Shown here: positions 1-5,586 of the stretch, one piece after another | How the letters are laid out: every line of letters starts with the position of its first letter | How positions within the stretch are numbered: position 1 is the stretch's first letter | DNA from: Gammaproteobacteria bacterium | Lineage (GTDB): Bacteria; Pseudomonadota; Gammaproteobacteria; Pseudomonadales; Azotimanducaceae | Length of the DNA stretch: 9,355 nucleotides | NCBI GenBank assembly: GCA_026706425.1 | Contig: JAPOYW010000331.1 | Coordinates: forward strand, 1 to 9,355 | Reading direction: 5' to 3' | The notes under the pieces: generated by a model | What the model saw: only the letters and a program-made list of their open reading frames with translations | Databases searched by the model: none | What the model was told of the DNA's origin: nothing | Program-made: the position numbers and the translations under genes

Positions 1-339
1 ATCGACGGTGGCGAGATCGAGGACCACCGTTGGATTCGTCCGGCGGATGCACTGGCGAAGCATGCGGAAGGCGAAATCGGCCTGGTGCCGCCTACTTGGG
101 TGACGCTCCATCACCTGTCCCTCCATCAGCCGGTCAGCGCGCTGCTCGAGGAGTTGGATTCCCGAGACCCCCGCTTCTACGAGACACGGGCGGTCAAACG
201 CGCGGACGGCGTACGCGTCGCGCTGTGGGCCGGCGACGCCGGCTACGAGGACTGGGACGCCGACCGGGAGGGTCCCCGGCACCGGTTGGTGATGCCGGAA
301 CACGGTTTCACGTTCGAGAACGACGTCGTCGACTACTGA
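1..339 (+). CDS. NUDIX hydrolase, NUDT19-like, C-terminal part (5' end outside window)
   Basis: The frame is open from base 1 and ends at TGA 337-339, giving the last 112 residues. The start of this stretch resembles the end of the NUDT19/RP2 type of NUDIX hydrolase: an acidic GGEIEDHRWIRPADAL segment followed by GEIGLVPPTWVTLHHL, the usual W-x-P-x-x-AL and L-PPT-x-x-x-L signatures downstream of the catalytic box. Known members hydrolyse pyrophosphate bonds, including those of CoA and acyl-CoA. The NUDIX box itself lies upstream of the window, so catalytic competence cannot be judged. The tail ends in FENDVVDY, with no membrane segment. An ATG at 85 in the same frame is internal and not a start. 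Family call fairly sure; substrate unknown. Confidence 0.8.
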   Translation: MDGGEIEDHRWIRPADALAKHAEGEIGLVPPTWVTLHHLSLHQPVSALLEELDSRDPRFYETRAVKRADGVRVALWAGDAGYEDWDADREGPRHRLVMPEHGFTFENDVVDY

Positions 340-373
340 GGAACGACGCACCGAACCGACACCCGAATGGCCT

Positions 374-410
374 AGCCTACCGTCGGTCGTTGTCGGTCGA
401 GGCGTAGGTT
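374..410. repeat. Imperfect hairpin enclosing a tandem 8-base repeat
   Basis: AGCCTAC (374-380) can pair with GTAGGTT (404-410), seven pairs with one G-T wobble. The 23-base loop holds two copies of GTCGGTCG, at 382-389 and 392-399. No T-run follows, so a classical intrinsic terminator is not supported, although the site lies 35 bases after the NUDIX stop. The rest of 340-440 shows nothing else that I recognise. Confidence 0.3.
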
Positions 411-440
411 GTCGGCGAGGGCACATCCCGCGAAACGGTA

Positions 441-495
441 TGTAAAATATTTTTGACACATCGGATCGTGTCAAGTATTTTTGACACCCGTGTCA
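441..495. promoter_or_regulatory. Operator ladder: two 19-base repeats plus an extra half-site
   Basis: Two near-identical 19-base elements lie 28 bases apart: TGTAAAATATTTTTGACAC at 441-459 and TGTCAAGTATTTTTGACAC at 469-487. They differ at two positions. Each is an inverted repeat of TGT(A/C)AA and TTGACA around six AT-rich bases. A further TGTCA at 491-495 makes the perfect dyad TGACAC-CC-GTGTCA (482-495). Between the elements, TTGACAC (453-459) and GTGTCAA (468-474) also form a dyad with an 8-base spacer. So five half-sites alternate in orientation within 55 bases. The AT-rich tract stands out against GC-rich surroundings. I infer that it binds the XRE-type regulator encoded at 942-1169; the sequence does not prove this. 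Confidence 0.72.
453..481 (+). promoter_or_regulatory. Sigma-70-type promoter overlapping the operators
   Basis: A perfect -35 box TTGACA (453-458) is followed after exactly 17 bases by TATTTT (476-481), four of six matches to TATAAT. The -35 is the right half-site of the first 19-base element and the -10 is the central AT-rich spacer of the second. A protein bound at either element would therefore cover a core promoter box, fitting repression. Transcription would begin near 487-490, leaving a leader of about 30 bases before the ATG at 520. Confidence 0.6.
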
Positions 496-519
496 GCTAC
501 GTAAGATCTTGGAGACTCT

Positions 520-939
520 ATGGATACGTCCTTCGAGGAGAAAAGCGTCTGGATTCAACTCGTGGGTCTCGTCGTCGGCCTGGGCGGCTATCTGATCGTC
601 GCCGGCCTCATGCTGTCGAAAGGTGTCGGTGCCTTGCCGACCTTCGTGCCGGTGTTTGCCGTGGCGATCATCCTCGTCGTGGCCATCAACATCGCAGGAC
701 ACGTCGTCGCGGCAATCGTCAGCCGGACGGACGAGGCCGACGAGCGGGATCGGCTCATCGGCTGTCGCGCAGACGGCCGGTCGTCGTGGATACTGGGCGT
801 CGGCGTCATCGGCGCGATCATGGCGCTGATCCTGTCGGTCGACGGCGTCTGGGTGGCACACCTTCTTCTCCTCTCGCTGTTCGGTTCCGAGGTCGCCAAG
901 GACGTGTTACAGATCGTCTACTACCGCCGGGGGATTTGA
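520..939 (+). CDS. Small four-helix inner-membrane protein, DUF2178-like
   Basis: This 139-residue protein has four predicted membrane segments, at about residues 10-32, 42-67, 88-107 and 109-132. They form two pairs around a charged cytoplasm-like loop that carries DERDRLI at 74-80. A conserved DERD-like loop in a small four-helix protein resembles DUF2178-type proteins, which often sit directly upstream of a small XRE regulator, as here. No catalytic motif is visible and the function is unknown. The ATG at 520 is supported by GGAG at 511-514, five bases upstream. The next gene begins 2 bases after the stop, so the two are almost certainly cotranscribed from the promoter at 453-481. By inference it could sequester or signal to the regulator, but nothing in the sequence shows that. 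Real gene: confident. Family name: moderate. Confidence 0.82.
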   Translation: MDTSFEEKSVWIQLVGLVVGLGGYLIVAGLMLSKGVGALPTFVPVFAVAIILVVAINIAGHVVAAIVSRTDEADERDRLIGCRADGRSSWILGVGVIGAIMALILSVDGVWVAHLLLLSLFGSEVAKDVLQIVYYRRGI

Positions 940-941
940 AC

Positions 942-1169
942 GTGGCCCGATCGGGGGCGAGCATCCGCAATCAGATCCGGACTCTGCGGTCCCGCCACGG
1001 CGAGATGACGCAGCAGCAACTCGCCGACCATGTGGGTGTCGCGCGGCAGACGGTCAACGCGATTGAGGGCGGCAAGTACTCGCCGTCGCTCGAGGTCGCG
1101 TTTCGCATTGCCCACGTGTTCGGCGAGCCTCTCGAAGAAGTGTTTCAGTTCATCACTGCGGCGGGGTGA
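942..1169 (+). CDS. Small XRE/Cro-type helix-turn-helix transcriptional regulator
   Basis: The protein is 75 residues and almost entirely one DNA-binding domain. The helix-turn-helix runs over about residues 22-41, with the family motif MTQQQLADHVGVARQTVNAI and then EGGKYSPSLEVAFRIA. This is the minimal compact XRE regulator, without a sensor domain. The start is the GTG at 942, just after the membrane protein stop (937-939). GGGGG at 929-933 can serve as ribosome binding site at about 8 bases. The same frame is open further upstream, but there it only shadows the membrane protein gene. Tight coupling suggests the pair works as a unit. The regulator probably binds the TTGACAC ladder at 441-495 and represses its own operon; this is an inference from location and symmetry. 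The membrane partner may modulate it. Confidence 0.9.
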   Translation: MARSGASIRNQIRTLRSRHGEMTQQQLADHVGVARQTVNAIEGGKYSPSLEVAFRIAHVFGEPLEEVFQFITAAG

Positions 1170-1230
1170 CGGGGACGAACTCGCAATTCCGGAGAAGCGT
1201 GTCGGGCTCTTTCGGAAGTACTAGGATCTG

Positions 1231-2193
1231 TTATCGACCCTCCACCGCGCGCCACGGTTTCATCCCTGTTCGCTTGCGATGCTCCGCCGCGGGCTGGTAG
1301 ACGGAGATTTCGGCGTCAGGGAACGGGAGCGTACGATGCGCCGCTTCGGCCTGGGCCCTCCAGCGCTCCCAAACCTCCGGCGGCTCCGCCAGCGCGCGCA
1401 CCATCGGATTCGAATGATTTAGCAAAGGTGAAGGTCTGCCGCGCCACGCCTCGCCGTTGCGGCGCCATCCAGCCGTGAAGGTGACATCGTTTCGCCACAG
1501 CGAGGCGAGCCGCGCATCAGAGTCGGGGTAGCCGACGAACCAGTAGGCCAGCAGACGGCGGTCCGGTGCGTGGTTGAAGACCGCGTGGTACATCGAGTGG
1601 TGGAAAAACACGATGTCGCCGACCGTCGCTTCGACCACGACGGAGGGTATCTCGACGCCTTTGACGCCGAACGTGTGCTCGGCGTACTCGGGCGTATAGG
1701 TCTTGGGTGCGTCCGCCGTGCCGTGCCAACCCATCAACGGCTTCAGCTGCTCCTGGTACTCGGGGCGGTGGGACCCGGGAATCAGGCGCAGCGCTCCCTG
1801 CTTCGTCGTGTCCCGGAGATACATCATGACCTTGATCCGAGGCCAGCATTCGAATACGCCCGGGTTGTCGCTGTGCCACCCATGCTCCGGGACATGCGTG
1901 TCCTCCAGCCCTTTCGGCGCGCCTTGGTCCTTGGCCGCGCCCCAGAGGGTATTGGAGCCGGACAGCAGCCAGCGGCTTTCGCCCATGGCCCTCATCAACT
2001 GCGCCACCGCGCCACCGGACCGGTCGTCCTCGAGCAGCAACGCCGTCAGCCGCTCGCTGCCGGCGATCAGCTCGCGCCCGTCGGCGCGGTCCAGACCTTG
2101 AGCACGGCCTGCCTCGACGATGCGGATGATGTCGGCCATTTCGGCCGCCGTGAACGCGCCTCGGCAATGTAGATAGCCGAACGCCTGGAACAT
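1231..2193 (-). CDS. Phytanoyl-CoA dioxygenase (PhyH) family Fe(II)/2-oxoglutarate oxygenase
   Basis: This 320-residue protein has the PhyH layout. An N-terminal segment resembling FGYLHCRGAFTAAEM is followed by the iron-binding H-x-D in GWHSDNPG (His107, Asp109). Next comes GALRLIPGSHR at 133-143, then GDIVFFHHSMYHAVFNHAPD, whose His203 is the likely third iron ligand. Arg212 or Arg213 is the likely 2-oxoglutarate contact. Such enzymes couple oxidative decarboxylation of 2-oxoglutarate to hydroxylation of a substrate. Bacterial members act on many small molecules, so this substrate is unknown. No signal peptide is seen, so it is probably cytoplasmic. I chose the ATG at 2193 because AGGTGAGG lies directly before it and homology begins there. 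The frame stays open to 2427, but the extra 78 residues look noncoding. It ends convergently with the XRE gene, about 60 bases apart. Confidence 0.88.
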   Translation of the reverse strand: MFQAFGYLHCRGAFTAAEMADIIRIVEAGRAQGLDRADGRELIAGSERLTALLLEDDRSGGAVAQLMRAMGESRWLLSGSNTLWGAAKDQGAPKGLEDTHVPEHGWHSDNPGVFECWPRIKVMMYLRDTTKQGALRLIPGSHRPEYQEQLKPLMGWHGTADAPKTYTPEYAEHTFGVKGVEIPSVVVEATVGDIVFFHHSMYHAVFNHAPDRRLLAYWFVGYPDSDARLASLWRNDVTFTAGWRRNGEAWRGRPSPLLNHSNPMVRALAEPPEVWERWRAQAEAAHRTLPFPDAEISVYQPAAEHRKRTGMKPWRAVEGR

Positions 2194-2298
2194 CCTCACC
2201 TGGCGGCCGTGAGCGGCCCGGCGCATGTCGCTTCGGACTCGATTGTCACGCTGAGGGCCTCTCCGCCACTCGTCGCTGGACACATGGCGCAATTTAGC

Positions 2299-2327
2299 AT
2301 CATGGTGGTCGGGTATGTGATGGTGAA
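2299..2327 (-). promoter_or_regulatory. Weak candidate promoter for the PhyH-family gene
   Basis: Read on the minus strand, TTCACC (2327-2322) and CATGAT (2304-2299) lie 17 bases apart. Each matches the sigma-70 consensus at four of six positions. The site is about 105 bases upstream of the start at 2193. It is the best match I found in the gap, but matches of this quality arise by chance. Confidence 0.2.
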
Positions 2328-2361
2328 CGAACCGATGTCTGGAACGGTGGCGTATGTTCCC

Positions 2362-2382
2362 GGTGTTGGGTTCGACCCCACC
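2362..2382. repeat. Hairpin with TCG loop and two-base bulge
   Basis: GGTG (2362-2365) pairs with CACC (2379-2382) and GGGT (2368-2371) with ACCC (2375-2378). The loop is TCG and TT bulges on the left arm, giving eight pairs, nearly all G-C. The minus-strand core GGGTCGAACCC resembles a tRNA T-arm, but no tRNA can be built around it. No T-run follows on either strand, so a Rho-independent terminator is not supported. It would lie in the 5' leader of the dioxygenase only if transcription starts upstream of it. Confidence 0.4.
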
Positions 2383-2498
2383 CTCAAGCATCGGTTGTCG
2401 AACAGGGACGTGACGAAGATGTTGCATGGTGTGGAAAGCGGTGTCCCCCGCAATCTGTTCATTTGCTGCGGGGATGCCCCGAAAATCCTGAGTTTTGC

Positions 2499-3017
2499 CT
2501 ACCGCAGGCGCTCGATCAGCGCGTCGACGTGGCAGTCCTTTACGCCGAGGTCGTTCAACGCTGCAGCAAGTTGGAAGAGATAGTCGCGGTTGCTGCCGCT
2601 CGGACCGCGCGAGCGCGCGATCTGCGCGACCATGTCGTCGATGTGCGCAGGCCCGAGAAAGGCGACATTCCCCGGTGACGCGATGTAGGTCACGCCATCC
2701 ACGGTGTCATCTCCGGGCGCGCCGTTGGTCGGGGACAGCCGCATCGTCACCGGGACGCGCTCGTAGCCGTTCTTCTCACGGTGGTCGAGATGCTCGAACA
2801 CCGCTTCGTCGACGCGGTAGGCGGCGCCGACGCACACGGCATCTGCCTCTTCGACGAGGGTCACCACGCGACCGGGCGCATCCGGCGTACCGCGGTGGTC
2901 GTGGGAGCCCTGCCAGAAACGACGCGCCCAACCGCGAACGTCGGCGCGGCGCCGCTCGTGGTGGGGAAAGTCGACCCGCCAGATCAGCGAGCCGTAGCCG
3001 AATACCCAGTGATGCAC
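2499..3017 (-). CDS. ChaC-like gamma-glutamylcyclotransferase
   Basis: This 172-residue protein carries the full ChaC signature set. FGYGSLIW at 6-13 forms the gamma-glutamyl binding loop. GWARRFWQGSHDHRGTP lies at 29-45 and PGRVVTL at 48-54. REKNGY at 80-85 supplies the catalytic glutamate, Glu81. GPSGSNRDYL at 138-147 is the C-terminal family motif. ChaC enzymes release 5-oxoproline from glutathione, leaving Cys-Gly, in the cytoplasm; the FWQGS-DHRGTP form is the glutathione-specific type by family resemblance. The length is normal. The start is GTG at 3017 and I see no strong Shine-Dalgarno sequence before it, but there is no alternative start and the YGSL motif requires it. It lies divergent to glcD, with 84 bases between starts, so the two may share a control region. 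Confidence 0.92.
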   Translation of the reverse strand: MHHWVFGYGSLIWRVDFPHHERRRADVRGWARRFWQGSHDHRGTPDAPGRVVTLVEEADAVCVGAAYRVDEAVFEHLDHREKNGYERVPVTMRLSPTNGAPGDDTVDGVTYIASPGNVAFLGPAHIDDMVAQIARSRGPSGSNRDYLFQLAAALNDLGVKDCHVDALIERLR

Positions 3018-3101
3018 GTTCAGTTTGCTTGCGGAACCCCATCATGGTACGACGACGCATGGACATCGCTCCACGCTGGTAGGCAGGTAACCATCAAGAT
3101 C

Positions 3102-4553
3102 ATGTCGAACCCCAAGGTACTCGCAAGGCTCCGTGCCGCTCTGCCGGCGGCCTCCGTGCTGACCGGCGAGCACGCCGTGCGCCCGTTCGAGACCGATGGC
3201 CTGACGGCGATCCGGGAGACCCCCTGGGTCGTCGTGCTGCCGGAGACGGTGGAACAGGTTCGTACCGTTCTCGCCATCTGCCGCGAGCACCGCGTGCCGG
3301 TGGTCACCCGCGGTGCCGGCACGGGTCTGTCGGGCGGGGCGAGGCCGCTGAAGGACGGCGTGCTGCTGACCTTGACCAAGATGAACCGCATCAAGGAGGT
3401 CGATCTCGATGCCTGCACGGCGACGTTGGAACCGGGTGTCACGAACCTCGCCATCAGCGAAGCGGTCCGCGAACACGGCCTCTACTACGCGCCGGACCCG
3501 TCGTCCCAGCTTGCCTGCAGCATCGGCGGCAACGTCGCGGAGAACTCCGGCGGCGTGCACTGCCTGAAGTACGGGCTCACCGTGCACAACGTGATCGGCC
3601 TCAAGGTCGAGACCTTCGAAGGCGACGAACTCGTCCTCGGCGGCAAGACCCTGGAGTCGCCGGGTCTCGATCTGCTCGCGATCATGATGGGCTCCGAGGG
3701 AATGCTCGGCGTGGTCACCGAAGTCACCGTGAAACTGCTGCCGCTGCCGGTGGCCAAGACCGTTCTGCTCGGATCCTTCGGCGTCCTAGAAGACGCCGGC
3801 CGGGCCGTGGGCGCCATCATCGCCGAGGGCATCATCCCGGCGGGGCTCGAGATGATGGACAACCCGTCCATCCGTGCCGCGGAGGACTTCGCCGACGCCG
3901 GCTATCCCCGGGAAGCCGCAGCGATCCTGCTTTGCGAACTCGACGGCACGGCCGAGGAAGTGGCCGCCGACGCGCACCGCGTCCAAGCGGTGCTCGCGTC
4001 CCACGGCGCCGATGTCCGCCTGGCGACGGATGCCGCGGACCAGGAGCGCCTGTGGAAAGGGCGCAAGGCCGCGTTCCCCGCGATGGGACGTCTTTCGCCG
4101 GACTACTACTGCATGGACGGGACGATCCCCCGCGCCAAGCTTGCCGAAGTGCTCAACGGGATCGGCGAGTTGTCGGAGGAATTCGGCCTGCGCGTCGCCA
4201 ACGTGTTCCACGCCGGCGACGGCAACCTGCACCCGCTGATCCTGTTCGACGCCAATGTGCCGGGACAGCTGGAACGGGCCGAGGATCTCGGCGATCGGAT
4301 CCTGCGCCTCTGCGTGGATGCCGGCGGCACCGTGACCGGCGAACACGGCGTGGGCGTCGAAAAACTGAACACCATGTGCGTCCAGTTCAACGACGAGGAA
4401 CTCGCCCAGTTCCACGCGCTCAAGGCCGCCTTCGATCCCGATGGGCTCATGAACCCGGGCAAAGCCGTTCCCACGCTGGCGAGGTGCTCTGAACTCGGTG
4501 GCATGCGGGTTCACCAGGGGCGTGTTCCGCACCCCGAGCTGGAACGGTTCTAG
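3102..4553 (+). CDS. glcD: Glycolate oxidase subunit GlcD (FAD-linked catalytic subunit)
   Basis: This 483-residue flavoprotein is close to the usual GlcD length (about 499 in E. coli). The PCMH-type FAD-binding domain covers roughly residues 40-215: VVTRGAGTGLSGG (67-79), the YAPDPSSQ and SIGGNVAENSGG segments (129-151), and GSEGMLGVVTEV (197-208). The C-terminal oxidase domain has VFHAGDGNLHPLILFD (368-383), GTVTGEHGVGVEKL (409-422) and AFDPDGLMNPGKA (443-455). It oxidises glycolate or a related D-2-hydroxyacid to the 2-oxoacid, reducing FAD. The frame is open upstream to 2781, but that part lies over chaC on the other strand. The ATG at 3102 begins the homologous protein. The possible ribosome binding site (AGG near 3085) is weak. 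It is the first gene of glcDEF. D-lactate dehydrogenase is the main alternative, made unlikely by the E and F partners. Confidence 0.93.
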   Translation: MSNPKVLARLRAALPAASVLTGEHAVRPFETDGLTAIRETPWVVVLPETVEQVRTVLAICREHRVPVVTRGAGTGLSGGARPLKDGVLLTLTKMNRIKEVDLDACTATLEPGVTNLAISEAVREHGLYYAPDPSSQLACSIGGNVAENSGGVHCLKYGLTVHNVIGLKVETFEGDELVLGGKTLESPGLDLLAIMMGSEGMLGVVTEVTVKLLPLPVAKTVLLGSFGVLEDAGRAVGAIIAEGIIPAGLEMMDNPSIRAAEDFADAGYPREAAAILLCELDGTAEEVAADAHRVQAVLASHGADVRLATDAADQERLWKGRKAAFPAMGRLSPDYYCMDGTIPRAKLAEVLNGIGELSEEFGLRVANVFHAGDGNLHPLILFDANVPGQLERAEDLGDRILRLCVDAGGTVTGEHGVGVEKLNTMCVQFNDEELAQFHALKAAFDPDGLMNPGKAVPTLARCSELGGMRVHQGRVPHPELERF

Positions 4554-4569
4554 CGGTTCGAGACGGAAG

Positions 4570-5586
4570 GTGGACGAAGCCGATCGCATTCAGATCGCCG
4601 TCGCGGAATGCCACCGGTTGTCGTCGAGTCTCGCGATCGTCGGACACGGCAGCAAGGCGTTGCTGGGACCGCTTCGGGGTGAGGACACGCTGTCCACCCA
4701 GAGCCTGTCGGGGATCCTCGACTACCGGCCCGAGGAGCTGGTCGTAACCGCTTGGGCGGGCACCTCCCTCGGCGAACTGACCGAGGTCCTGGCGGAGAAA
4801 CGCCAGATGCTGCCCTTCGACCCGCCGCGCTTCGACGGTGCCGGAACGCTCGGCGGCGCATTGGCGAGCGGCCTGTCGGGCCCGGCCCGGCCTTGGCGGG
4901 GCAGTGTCCGGGACGCCGTGCTGGGGGTCGAGATCGTCAACGGGCGCGGCCAGCGGCTGCGTTTCGGCGGCAGCGTGATGAAGAACGTGGCGGGCTACGA
5001 CGTGTCCCGGCTCATGGTCGGCGCCCGGGGCATGCTTGGCGTCATTCTCTCGGCGAGCGTGCGAGTGCTACCCATGCCGGCCACCGAGGCAACGCTTGCC
5101 GTCGCGTGCGATGCCGGGGAAGCCGGACGTTTGGTTCGGCACTGGGCACGCCGGCCGCTTCCGATCACGGCTACGTGCTACTGCCAGAACACATTGCACC
5201 TGCGCCTTTCGGGCAGCGCCGCCGGCGTCGCGAGCGCGCGTTCGGCGTTGGGCCTGCACGAAGGTGGCGACCCGCTGTTGTGGGCCGCCGTGCGCGATCA
5301 TGCGCACCCGTTCTTCGCGGATTCCGCCGGCTCCGTCACCCGGGTGTCGCTGCCCCGGGGGTCGCGATTCGACGCCGAAGACGCGTTGATCGAGTGGGGC
5401 GGATGTCAGGCCTGGTCCCCTGACGGGTCGATCGAGCTCCCGGACGGCGGGTTTGCCACGACGTTTGCGCCAGGCCGGCAACCGTCGACGCGCCCGGTTC
5501 CCGATGCGGCGACAGCCAAAGTGGCCGCGCGCCTGAAGGATGCCTTCGATCCAAGCGGCGTGTTCAACCCGGGCGTCGAGCACTAG
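4570..5586 (+). CDS. glcE: Glycolate oxidase subunit GlcE (FAD-binding partner)
   Basis: With the GTG start at 4570 the protein has 338 residues, near the E. coli length of about 350. It keeps the FAD-binding half of the GlcD fold: IVGHGSK (23-29), ELVVTAWAGTSLGEL (56-70), MLPFDPPRFDGAGTLGGALASG (80-101, in two adjoining motifs), RPWRGSVRD (107-115) and SVMKNVAGYDVSRLMVGA (135-152). It ends with AFDPSGVFNPG (325-335). GlcE is required with GlcD and GlcF for glycolate oxidase activity. The start lies 16 bases after the glcD stop and is supported by homology. A GTG at 4498, inside glcD and preceded by GAGGTG at 4481, would add 24 residues that do not resemble the family. The stop directly abuts the glcF ATG, so translation is probably coupled. 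Confidence 0.93.
   Translation: MDEADRIQIAVAECHRLSSSLAIVGHGSKALLGPLRGEDTLSTQSLSGILDYRPEELVVTAWAGTSLGELTEVLAEKRQMLPFDPPRFDGAGTLGGALASGLSGPARPWRGSVRDAVLGVEIVNGRGQRLRFGGSVMKNVAGYDVSRLMVGARGMLGVILSASVRVLPMPATEATLAVACDAGEAGRLVRHWARRPLPITATCYCQNTLHLRLSGSAAGVASARSALGLHEGGDPLLWAAVRDHAHPFFADSAGSVTRVSLPRGSRFDAEDALIEWGGCQAWSPDGSIELPDGGFATTFAPGRQPSTRPVPDAATAKVAARLKDAFDPSGVFNPGVEH

Larger units (their letters stand above)
2194..2498. other. 305-base gap between two minus-strand genes; no convincing gene
   Basis: The gap lies between the chaC-like stop (2499) and the PhyH-family start (2193). Open frames cross it on both strands (2209-2583 plus; 2196-2462 minus; and the upstream extension of the dioxygenase frame to 2427). 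None shows a recognisable domain, a good ribosome binding site or a composition like the neighbours. I see a hairpin at 2362-2382 and a weak possible promoter at 2299-2327. The rest holds nothing I can name. It is probably the leader and promoter region of the dioxygenase gene. Confidence 0.5.

Noticed and set aside
441..487. Two 19-base repeats as a minimal CRISPR array or phage attachment site
   Set aside because: Only two short repeats with a 9-base gap, internal dyad symmetry and promoter overlap fit operators. No cas gene or integrase is present.
453..941. Upstream extension of the XRE regulator frame
   Set aside because: It covers the membrane protein gene in another frame and encodes an Arg-rich, unstructured stretch.
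2351..2385. T-arm-like GGGTCGAACCC on the minus strand, suggesting a tRNA
   Set aside because: The following would-be acceptor strand ACCGGGA has no TCCCGGT partner at the right distance, the T-stem has a mismatch, and no D-arm or anticodon arm can be placed.
2194..2427. 78-residue N-terminal extension of the PhyH-family protein
   Set aside because: It is rich in His and Arg with no family resemblance. ATG 2193 has AGGTGAGG directly upstream.
2209..2583. 124-residue plus-strand open frame
   Set aside because: It overlaps the 3' end of the chaC-like gene, shows no domain and has no clear ribosome binding site. Open frames on both strands are common in GC-rich DNA.
2781..3101. Upstream extension of the glcD frame (107 codons)
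   Set aside because: It lies antisense over the well-supported chaC-like gene. GlcD homology begins at the ATG at 3102.
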